Source: an uncultured Lachnospiraceae bacterium (lineage in GTDB: Bacteria; Bacillota; Clostridia; Lachnospirales; Lachnospiraceae). From it: 5,293 nt of DNA. This document shows positions 1 through 4,505 of the stretch, piece after piece. Location of the stretch: contig CANQEB010000187.1 of the NCBI GenBank assembly GCA_947594085.1, positions 1 through 5,293 of the forward strand. The letters are read 5' to 3'. The notes below the pieces were generated by a model. The model had not been told where the DNA came from, ran no database searches, and was given only the letters and a program-made list of their open reading frames with translations. The position numbers were made by a program, and so were the translations under genes. Positions within the stretch are counted from its first letter, which is position 1; every line of letters starts with the position of its first letter.

Positions 1-17
1 TTGCGCTCACTAAGCAC
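1..17 (-). CDS. Possible first codons of the gene downstream of xseA (partial)
   Basis: A GTG at 17-15 is followed by an open frame to the window edge, reading Met-Leu-Ser-Glu-Arg. It is preceded by a GAGGG Shine-Dalgarno-like site at 28-24 with a 6-base gap. Only about five codons are visible, so the product cannot be named. xseB, the small subunit of exonuclease VII, is the gene usually found here in Firmicutes, but nothing in these residues identifies it. The call rests only on the start-site signal and could be chance. Confidence 0.2.
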
Positions 18-86
18 CGGCGGCCCTCAATGATCTGCCCCTGACACAGCAAACCCCTTTGCCGGGCTGTGCTGTGTCTTTAGTGA
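7..86 (-). repeat. Nested inverted repeats downstream of xseA
   Basis: Two perfect inverted repeats are nested just after the xseA stop codon. The inner pair is GACACAGCA at 43-51 and TGCTGTGTC at 70-78, with an 18-base loop that can add a CCC/GGG pairing. The outer pair is TCACTAA at 7-13 and TTAGTGA at 80-86. On the transcribed minus strand the inner hairpin is followed by AGGGGCAG rather than a U tract, so it does not look like an intrinsic terminator. It could protect the 3' end of the xseA message, act as a processing site, or control a gene that starts near position 17. No protein evidence covers this 87-base end region. Confidence 0.5.
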
Positions 87-87
87 A

Positions 88-1290
88 CTAAACACGAATA
101 TCTTCTACGCACAAAACTTCCGCAGTTATCTTTCCGTCCGCAACATAAGCCTCCAGCCGATCACCCGCTTGTACCTGACTGACCGAGGAGATGCGTTTCC
201 CTTCCTCGTCCGTCACACAGGCATAGCCCTGCGCCAGCTTTTCAAGCGGCGAAAGGCCGCGCAGTCGTTCGATATAAAGCGCCATCTGACGTCTCCTGTC
301 CTGCAGGCTATCCTGGATCCCCCTGCGCAGCAATCTATCAAGATCCACGGCGCGTTGTCTCCCATCACGCACTCTTTGTTGAGGACTTGCATAGCGCAGG
401 CGCATCTGAAAGCTTTCACTTCTCCCCCTCTGCTCATCAACTCTCTGACGTATCTGTCGTCCAAATCCTACCCGGGCATCCAACAGGCGCTGGCAAATAT
501 GACCTACATCCGGAACCGCTATCTCTGCCGCCGCCGATGGAGTTGGAGCGCGCAGATCCGCCACAAAATCCGCGATCGTCGTGTCCGTCTCGTGACCGAC
601 CGCCGAGATCACCGGCGTGTGGCAGTTGAAGATCGCACGGGCGACAAGCTCCTCATTGAAGGCCCACAGATCCTCGATCGAACCTCCTCCGCGACCGACG
701 ATGATGGCATCCATGTTCTGTCCATCCAGCACGCGAAGCCCTTCTGCCACGCTCTCGGCTGCACCCTCGCCCTGTACCTGTGCCGGATAGAGAATGATCT
801 GAATTCCGGGACTGCGTCTTCTGGAAACCGTGATAATATCCCGCACTGCCGCCCCTGTAGACGCTGTCACGACGCCGAGCCTGCGCACGTACTTCGGAAT
901 CGGCTTTTTGTATTCCGGGGCAAACATGCCCATCTCCTCGAGTTCCTGCTTCAGCGCCAAAAAACGCTCGTAAAGTACTCCGGCACCGTCTTGACGGATG
1001 CGGCTCGCGTACAGCTGATATTTGCCGTCTCGCTCGTATACGCTCACATTTCCATCCACAACCACCTGCTGCCCATCGGACATCCGAAAAGCCAGTCCCT
1101 TTCTGGCACTGGCAAACATCACACAGGCAATCGTCCCGGACGCGTCCTTGAGGGAAAAATAGATATGCCCCGAACTGTGGTATTTGCAGTTTGATACCTC
1201 GCCCTGCACACTAACCCTGCTCAAGAGAAAATCCTGCGTGAACATATTCTTGATATACTGATTGATCTGACCGACCGAATATACTTTCAT
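88..1290 (-). CDS. xseA: Exodeoxyribonuclease VII large subunit (XseA)
   Basis: This is the catalytic subunit of exonuclease VII, a cytoplasmic nuclease that degrades single-stranded DNA from both ends to oligonucleotides. It works with several copies of the small subunit XseB in repair and recombination. The 400-residue length is usual for clostridial XseA. Residues 1-100 form the OB-fold, with GEVSNCKYHSSGHIYFSLKD at about 30-49. The nuclease domain follows with GVVTASTGAAVRDI (139-152), IIVGRGGGSIEDLW (196-209) and VGHETDTTIADFVADLRAPT (231-250). D151, R200, H233 and D236 align with the residues implicated in catalysis in the E. coli enzyme. Residues 262-345 are Arg/Gln-rich and probably helical, as expected of the XseB-binding stalk, and the C-terminal segment starts PLEKLAQGYA (348-357). 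The ATG at 1290 follows a GGAAGGG site at 1299-1293, a rather short gap. nusB lies 71 bases upstream. No xseB overlaps the 3' end, which is unusual. Confidence 0.96.
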   Translation of the reverse strand: MKVYSVGQINQYIKNMFTQDFLLSRVSVQGEVSNCKYHSSGHIYFSLKDASGTIACVMFASARKGLAFRMSDGQQVVVDGNVSVYERDGKYQLYASRIRQDGAGVLYERFLALKQELEEMGMFAPEYKKPIPKYVRRLGVVTASTGAAVRDIITVSRRRSPGIQIILYPAQVQGEGAAESVAEGLRVLDGQNMDAIIVGRGGGSIEDLWAFNEELVARAIFNCHTPVISAVGHETDTTIADFVADLRAPTPSAAAEIAVPDVGHICQRLLDARVGFGRQIRQRVDEQRGRSESFQMRLRYASPQQRVRDGRQRAVDLDRLLRRGIQDSLQDRRRQMALYIERLRGLSPLEKLAQGYACVTDEEGKRISSVSQVQAGDRLEAYVADGKITAEVLCVEDIRV

Positions 1291-1305
1291 AGCCCTTCCG
1301 TCAAA

Positions 1306-1340
1306 CGGCTCCGATTTTTTCCATCGCTTCGCCAGAGCCG
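1306..1340 (-). other. Hairpin in the nusB-xseA leader
   Basis: On the minus-strand RNA, CGGCTC (1340-1335) and CGAT (1326-1323) pair with the continuous ATCGGAGCCG (1315-1306). This gives a 10-bp stem with an 8-base bulge and a GGAAAAA loop. The stem ends seven bases before the xseA Shine-Dalgarno site (1299-1293). The bulge and its flanks repeat 11 bases of the nusB 3' end: GCTTCGCCAGA on the plus strand at both 1326-1336 and 1370-1380. A role in xseA translation or in processing of the nusB-xseA message is possible but unproven. Confidence 0.35.
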
Positions 1341-1361
1341 AATATCACAACTTTCTTTCAA

Positions 1362-1757
1362 TCAAGCAAGCTTCGCCAGAATCCCGTTCACAAACGCCGG
1401 TGAATCGTCCCCGCCATATTTCTTGGCAAGCTCCACAGCCTCATTGATCGCGACCTTCACCGGGATCTCTTCATCAAACAACATCTCATAGACCGCCAGG
1501 CGTAAGATCGCCAGCTCGGCCTTTCCCATGCGCGGCGTCTTCCACCCCTGCGCCACTTCGTCGATCCTTCTGTCAATCTCAGGGACCCTCTCCTTTATCC
1601 GGTCTACCTTGTCTGCAATGTATCTATGCTCTTTCTCCGTCGCCTCGGTAAGCTCTTCGAAATAACTCTGAACCTGCTCTGGAATCTCCTCACTCGGATG
1701 AAAATCGCCACAGAACACAAGCTTAAATATATGCTCCCTGATCTCGCTTCTCTTCAT
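1362..1757 (-). CDS. nusB: Transcription antitermination factor NusB
   Basis: NusB binds the boxA RNA element together with ribosomal protein S10 (NusE) and lets RNA polymerase read through rRNA operons without early termination. The protein is an all-helical cytoplasmic RNA-binding domain. From the ATG at 1757 it has 131 residues, a normal length for NusB. It opens [15 protein letters not shown], a typical NusB first helix with basic residues. It closes with the family signature: W72, then [14 protein letters not shown] (81-94), [21 protein letters not shown] (98-118) and the end motif FVNGILAKL (122-130). The reading frame is open further upstream to a TTG at 1775, but the ATG at 1757 is preferred: GGTGGAG at 1773-1767 lies 9 bases before it, and homologues start at this MKR. 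The gene sits between the Asp23-family gene and xseA, a conserved order in Firmicutes, and probably shares a message with xseA. Confidence 0.95.
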   Translation of the reverse strand: MKRSEIREHIFKLVFCGDFHPSEEIPEQVQSYFEELTEATEKEHRYIADKVDRIKERVPEIDRRIDEVAQGWKTPRMGKAELAILRLAVYEMLFDEEIPVKVAINEAVELAKKYGGDDSPAFVNGILAKLA

Positions 1758-1817
1758 AATCCGCTTCTCCACCAAACCTATCTGCCGTCAATTGCCCATT
1801 CCTGTCGCCAACATCCA

Positions 1818-1849
1818 CGAATCGTTCTGTGCCATGCACTCACGATCCG
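1818..1849 (-). other. Hairpin in the nusB 5' leader
   Basis: On the minus-strand RNA, CGGAUCGU (1849-1842) pairs with ACGAUUCG (1825-1818), eight pairs with one G-U. Above an internal loop, GUGC (1839-1836) pairs with GCAC (1832-1829) around an AUG loop. It lies 61 bases before the nusB start. If transcription starts from the weak TACAAT at 1861-1856, the hairpin would sit almost exactly at the 5' end of the message, where such structures often protect from RNase attack. There is no U tract after it, so it is not a terminator. Confidence 0.4.
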
Positions 1850-1855
1850 ACTCAT

Positions 1856-1861
1856 ATTGTA
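1856..1861 (-). promoter_or_regulatory. Weak candidate -10 box for nusB-xseA
   Basis: TACAAT on the minus strand, directly after the terminator of the Asp23-family gene. At 15 to 18 bases upstream I find nothing close to TTGACA; the only TTGCAA nearby is 10 bases away, too close. nusB would need a promoter here if the terminator is efficient; otherwise it depends on read-through. A weak call. Confidence 0.22.
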
Positions 1862-1904
1862 AAAATAGCTGTTGCAAAAAGCGTATGCATCTTTCACAAC
1901 AGCT
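1860..1904 (-). terminator. Intrinsic terminator after the Asp23-family gene
   Basis: Minus-strand RNA AGCUGUUGUGAAAG (1904-1891) can pair with UUUUUGCAACAGCU (1880-1867) in 14 pairs. The eight at the base are perfect Watson-Crick pairs, three of the upper six are G-U, and the loop is 10 bases. The U tract AUUUUUA follows at 1866-1860. The hairpin starts nine bases after the TAA at 1916-1914. It should end or reduce transcription before nusB, separating the Asp23 gene from nusB-xseA at least in part. Confidence 0.75.
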
Positions 1905-1913
1905 TGTATCTTC

Positions 1914-2306
1914 TTATTTCTTCTCCATCGCAACGTTCACGATCTTGATGTTCACTTCTGCGACCTCAAGTCCAGTCATCGTCTCGATCGCGGTCTTGAC
2001 CTTCTCCTGTATCTTGGAACAGGTTGTCGGCACATTGTAGCCATACTGAATGTTGATTGCAAGAGCAACATGAACCGTATCTTCGTCCATCGTGATCTTC
2101 ACGCCCTTTGACAAGCTCTTCATGCCGAGCTTCTCGATCAGGTCTCTCGTCACATTACCGGCCATCGATGCGACGCCGTCGACCTCCGAGGCCGCCAGCC
2201 CCGCGATGATCGCGACCACCTCATCCGCAATGCGGACCTCTCCGAACTGCTCCTCATTCTCCAGCTTGTGCGTGTGAAGTTCTGTATGTTCCATAGTTGC
2301 TTCCAT
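1914..2306 (-). CDS. Asp23/Gls24 family protein (YqhY-like, DUF322)
   Basis: A member of the Asp23/Gls24 family of small Firmicutes proteins. Members include membrane-associated envelope-stress proteins such as Staphylococcus Asp23, and YqhY of Bacillus subtilis. YqhY is encoded next to accBC and nusB and has been linked to control of acetyl-CoA carboxylase. Position directly upstream of nusB makes this the YqhY type by context. The 130 residues show the family pattern: GEVRIADEVVAIIAGLAASEVDG at 22-44 (split here by eye into GEVRIADEVV and AGLAASEVDG), SKGVKITMDED at 66-76, INIQYGYNVP at 84-93, and TGLEVAEVNIKI at 111-122. There is no signal peptide or membrane segment; residues 1-20 are polar and acidic. 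The ATG at 2306 is chosen because AAGGAGG at 2321-2315 lies 8 bases before it. The longer open frame to 2387 crosses the promoter and must be untranslated. It is transcribed from its own promoter (2359-2387) and followed by a terminator. Confidence 0.93.
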   Translation of the reverse strand: MEATMEHTELHTHKLENEEQFGEVRIADEVVAIIAGLAASEVDGVASMAGNVTRDLIEKLGMKSLSKGVKITMDEDTVHVALAINIQYGYNVPTTCSKIQEKVKTAIETMTGLEVAEVNIKIVNVAMEKK

Positions 2307-2358
2307 AGCGATAGCCTCCTTACCAAACATATCTTTACGCAAAACAAATAATAAAATT

Positions 2359-2387
2359 ATTATACAGAAAATGCATAAAGTTTGCAA
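2359..2387 (-). promoter_or_regulatory. Sigma-70-type promoter of the Asp23-family gene
   Basis: TTGCAA at 2387-2382 and a perfect TATAAT at 2364-2359 on the minus strand, separated by 17 bases. The -35 box matches four of six consensus bases. Expected transcription start is near 2352, giving a 5' leader of about 46 bases that ends in a strong Shine-Dalgarno site. The -35 box lies in the loop and 3' arm of the hairpin behind prfC, so the two signals share DNA. An AT-rich inverted repeat, AATAAT-AAA-ATTATT at 2347-2361 (plus strand), covers the end of the -10 box and the start region. It could be an operator or simply base composition. Confidence 0.75.
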
Positions 2388-2399
2388 GGCAAACTTTAT
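2375..2399 (-). terminator. Probable terminator hairpin at the prfC stop codon
   Basis: Minus-strand RNA AUAAAGUUUGC (2399-2389) pairs perfectly with GCAAACUUUAU (2385-2375), giving an 11-bp stem and a three-base loop. The prfC TAA stop is inside the 5' arm. The following sequence is GCAUUUUCUG, a poor U tract, so termination may be partial. Because ribosomes terminating at the stop codon would cover the 5' arm, hairpin formation may depend on ribosome release. Confidence 0.5.
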
Positions 2400-3997
2400 C
2401 GCCCGAACTCAGCTCGCCCGAACTCAGATAACTTTAATCCTTCGTTCCGATCAAGCACCATTCCAACCGACCAGCTGTTGACGAACAGAAGAAGCGGTCG
2501 ATCTTTGAGATCTCTGATCTTCTTCATGTCCGAGGTGCCGACGATCTTGTTCAAGTCGATATCCTCGTTCTCGATCCAGCGGATGTGTTCGTACGGGAGT
2601 GGATCCAGCCGGATGTCTACATTGTACTCGTTCTCAAGACGGTATTTTAGCACGTCGAACTGCAGCACGCCGACCACGCCGACGATAATCTCCTCCATGC
2701 CCGTGTTGAACTCCTGAAAGATCTGGATCGCACCCTCCTGCGCGATCTGGTTGATCCCCTTGACAAACTGCTTGCGCTTCATCGTGTCGATTTGCCGCAC
2801 ACGCGCGAAGTGCTCCGGCGCGAAGGTCGGAATTCCCTCATAGGCGAACTTCTTGCCCGGCATGCAGATCGTATCACCGATGGAAAAGATGCCCGGATCG
2901 AAGACGCCGATAATGTCCCCCGCGTAGGCCTCCTGCACGATGTGTCGCTCCTGCGCCATCATCTGCTGCGGCTGGGAGAGGCGCTGCGTGCGATCGCCCT
3001 GCACATGGTAGACCTCCATACCCGCGTCAAACTTGCCCGAGCAGATGCGCATAAACGCGACACGGTCGCGGTGTGCCTTGTTCATGTTCGCCTGAATCTT
3101 GAACACAAATGCCGAAAAATCCTCCTCCATCGGATCGATCACGCCGCAGTCCGCCATTCTCGGCAACGGGGACGTCGTCATCTGCAGGAAATGCTTCAGG
3201 AAGATCTCCACACCAAAATTCGTCAGCGCCGAACCGAAAAACACCGGCGAGAGCTTGCCCTGGCTGACAAGCTCCTGGTCGAACTCCGCCGAGGCCCCAT
3301 CGAGCAACTCGATCTCCTCAAGCAGCGTCTCCTTGTTCTGCGTCCCGATGAACTCCTCCAACTCCGGCGCGTCTACGTCGATCTCCGTGGCGACGCCGGC
3401 CTTCGTGCCCTTCTGCGTGTCGGTAAACGTCGTCACCTTGCGGGACGCGCGCTCATACACGCCCTTGAAATTCTTGCCGGAGCCGATCGGCCAGTTGATC
3501 GGACAGGTCGCAATCCCCAGCTCCTTCTCGATGTCGTCGAGCAGCTCAAAGGTGTCATTCGCATCCCGGTCCAGCTTGTTGATAAACGTGAAGATCGGGA
3601 TGTGCCGCATCACGCAGACCTTGAACAGCTTGCGCGTTTGCGCCTCGACGCCCTTTGACGCGTCGATCACCATGACTGCGGAGTCTGCCGCCATCAGCGT
3701 GCGGTAAGTGTCTTCTGAGAAATCCTGATGCCCCGGCGTGTCCAGAATGTTGATGCAGTACCCACCGTAATTGAACTGCAGTACGGAAGATGTAACCGAA
3801 ATACCTCTCTCCTTCTCAATCTCCATCCAGTCTGACACCGCGTGACGTGCTGTCGCCTTGCCCTTGACCGAGCCCGCCAGGTTGATCGCGCCGCCGTAGA
3901 GCAAAAACTTCTCCGTCAGCGTCGTCTTGCCGGCGTCCGGATGCGATATAATCGCGAACGTCCGTCTCTTTCCGATCTCTTCCCTCAAATCACCCAC
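2396..3997 (-). CDS. prfC: Peptide chain release factor 3 (RF3)
   Basis: RF3 is a cytoplasmic translational GTPase that removes RF1 or RF2 from the ribosome after peptide release. From the GTG at 3997 it has 533 residues, normal for RF3. Numbered from there, the G domain shows SHPDAGKT (18-25), the switch region RGISVTSS (64-71), DTPGH (86-90), NKLD (140-143) and GSAL (255-258). RF3-specific segments are GGAINLAGSVKGK (35-47) and SDWMEIEKERGISV (55-68), which separate it from EF-G and Tet(M)-type proteins. The C-terminal domain carries NTGMEEIIVGVVGVLQFDVL (431-450). The frame stays open to a GTG at 4012, but GGAGG at 4010-4006 is 8 bases before the GTG at 3997 and the longer version has no ribosome site, so 3997 is chosen. 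It lies 21 bases after the PH-domain gene, with which it shares the promoter at 4470-4498. The last nine residues, EFGRAEFGR, are a fresh-looking tandem duplication. Confidence 0.96.
   Translation of the reverse strand: MGDLREEIGKRRTFAIISHPDAGKTTLTEKFLLYGGAINLAGSVKGKATARHAVSDWMEIEKERGISVTSSVLQFNYGGYCINILDTPGHQDFSEDTYRTLMAADSAVMVIDASKGVEAQTRKLFKVCVMRHIPIFTFINKLDRDANDTFELLDDIEKELGIATCPINWPIGSGKNFKGVYERASRKVTTFTDTQKGTKAGVATEIDVDAPELEEFIGTQNKETLLEEIELLDGASAEFDQELVSQGKLSPVFFGSALTNFGVEIFLKHFLQMTTSPLPRMADCGVIDPMEEDFSAFVFKIQANMNKAHRDRVAFMRICSGKFDAGMEVYHVQGDRTQRLSQPQQMMAQERHIVQEAYAGDIIGVFDPGIFSIGDTICMPGKKFAYEGIPTFAPEHFARVRQIDTMKRKQFVKGINQIAQEGAIQIFQEFNTGMEEIIVGVVGVLQFDVLKYRLENEYNVDIRLDPLPYEHIRWIENEDIDLNKIVGTSDMKKIRDLKDRPLLLFVNSWSVGMVLDRNEGLKLSEFGRAEFGR
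2399..2427. repeat. 14-bp tandem direct repeat at the prfC 3' end
   Basis: TCGCCCGAACTCAG occurs at 2399-2412 and again at 2414-2427 on the plus strand, a 15-bp period. In RF3 it encodes EFGR-A-EFGR right before the stop codon, so five residues were probably added by replication slippage without disturbing the frame. Confidence 0.9.
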
Positions 3998-4003
3998 AAT
4001 GAT

Positions 4004-4010
4004 CTCCTCC
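4004..4010 (-). promoter_or_regulatory. Ribosome binding site that decides the prfC start
   Basis: GGAGGAG on the minus strand, 6 to 8 bases before the GTG at 3997. It lies inside the longer open frame that begins with GTG at 4012, which argues against that start and for a 533-residue RF3. Confidence 0.8.
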
Positions 4011-4018
4011 ACCGTTTT

Positions 4019-4399
4019 TTACAGATCGCAGCTGTCCACCTGCGCGACGTCCGGATTCCCGTCAAGGCTCTGCATATTGAGCGTCTTCCGTTTCAGGCGC
4101 TCCTCCTCGGACTGCTTGAGGATATAGTTCTTGATCGCCTTCGCGTGTTTGATATGTTGCAGCCGCATGTCCGGATTCGTCATATCGCCGCTGAAGCAGT
4201 GGACGGTCCCAAGCCCAAAGATACGCTCGATCAGGCTGACCTCCAGCCGTACATCGACCACCTTATACATGTAGCAGTCGTTCTCGACGCGCTTCAGAAG
4301 TCCTGAATTGACCGTGATGATCTCGTCTTCGATCGTGTAGGTGGTAAAAGTCAGCGGCAGGCCGAAAAACGCCCACCTCTTTTTCTCTTTATACGCCAT
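4019..4399 (-). CDS. Soluble bacterial PH-domain protein, YdbS/bPH_2-like
   Basis: A 126-residue protein of unknown function with one bacterial pleckstrin-homology-like domain. Visible signatures are FTTYTIEDEIITVNSGLLKRVE (18-39, here as FTTYTIEDE then ITVNSGLLKRVE), the core strand YKVVDVRLEVSLIERIFGLG (45-64) and, after a GDM turn, the final helix with IKHAKAIKNYIL (83-94). YdbS-type relatives usually carry N-terminal membrane segments; here there are none, only about 12 residues before the first strand, so the protein should be cytoplasmic. The tail (95-126) is charged, then polar, and probably disordered. The ATG at 4399 has a perfect AAAGGAGG 8 bases upstream (4415-4408); the open frame continues to 4441 but that part lies in the leader. 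It is the first gene of an operon with prfC, 21 bases apart, so a link to translation or simple co-transcription are both possible. Function is not known to me. Confidence 0.82.
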   Translation of the reverse strand: MAYKEKKRWAFFGLPLTFTTYTIEDEIITVNSGLLKRVENDCYMYKVVDVRLEVSLIERIFGLGTVHCFSGDMTNPDMRLQHIKHAKAIKNYILKQSEEERLKRKTLNMQSLDGNPDVAQVDSCDL

Positions 4400-4407
4400 A
4401 GTTTCAA

Positions 4408-4415
4408 CCTCCTTT
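4408..4415 (-). promoter_or_regulatory. Strong ribosome binding site of the PH-domain gene
   Basis: AAAGGAGG on the minus strand, 8 bases before the ATG at 4399. It sets the start 14 codons downstream of the longest open frame. Confidence 0.85.
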
Positions 4416-4439
4416 GAATTGCTTTTTCTCCGCCGCCGC

Positions 4440-4487
4440 AAAAACAGAGCCGCGGCACAATTTTTTACGATTATACCACAGCCCTGT
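4440..4487 (-). terminator. Intrinsic terminator behind the nucleoside permease gene
   Basis: Minus-strand RNA ACAGGGCUGUGGUAUAAU (4487-4470) pairs with AUUGUGCCGCGGCUCUGU (4461-4444) over 18 positions without a mismatch. Thirteen pairs are Watson-Crick and five are G-U. The loop is CGUAAAAA and the run of five U at 4444-4440 closes it. All five imperfect pairs are G-U only in the minus-strand RNA; in the opposite RNA they would be A-C mismatches, so the structure fits this direction of transcription. It begins 18 bases after the permease stop codon. The upper stem contains the -10 box of the PH-domain/prfC promoter. Confidence 0.8.
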
Positions 4488-4498
4488 TCTCTTTAAAA
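4470..4498 (-). promoter_or_regulatory. Extended -10 promoter of the PH-domain/prfC operon
   Basis: TATAAT at 4475-4470 preceded by TGG, giving a TGnTATAAT extended -10 element. The region 17 bases upstream reads TTTTAA (4498-4493), a poor -35 box, which is common when the -10 is extended. The expected start falls near 4463, in a run of A bases, with a leader of about 64 bases. The promoter lies inside the terminator hairpin of the upstream permease gene. Confidence 0.72.
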
Positions 4499-4505
4499 GA
4501 AAAAC

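Noticed and set aside
43..80. Intrinsic terminator for xseA
   Set aside because: The hairpin is real, but the minus-strand RNA continues with AGGGGCAG and has no U tract. On the plus strand only three U follow.
169..1194. 341-codon open frame on the plus strand
   Set aside because: It lies wholly antisense to xseA, whose family motifs are complete. The translation has no recognisable domain and its base pattern is the mirror of a GC-rich gene.
1771..1798. TTGACG as a -35 box for nusB
   Set aside because: At 16-18 bases downstream there is no TATAAT-like sequence, and a start there would fall inside or after the nusB ribosome binding site.
1779..1856. 25-codon ATG frame between the Asp23 terminator and nusB on the minus strand
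   Set aside because: No Shine-Dalgarno site precedes it, and the translation is Trp/Arg-rich without resemblance to anything I know. It also overlaps the leader hairpin.
2307..2387. N-terminal hydrophobic extension of the Asp23-family protein that looks like a membrane anchor
   Set aside because: These codons cover the promoter and the leader upstream of a clear Shine-Dalgarno site at 2321-2315, so they are not translated.
2792..3658. 288-codon open frame on the plus strand
   Set aside because: Antisense to prfC. The product is rich in Arg, Leu, His and Asp, as expected for the complement of GC-rich coding sequence, and no ribosome site or domain supports it.
3998..4012. Longer RF3 start at 4012, giving an N-terminal MEEIIVG that matches MEEIIVG inside RF3
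   Set aside because: The upstream codons are the Shine-Dalgarno sequence itself, and no ribosome site precedes 4012. The peptide match is coincidence from GGAGGAG being read as Glu codons.
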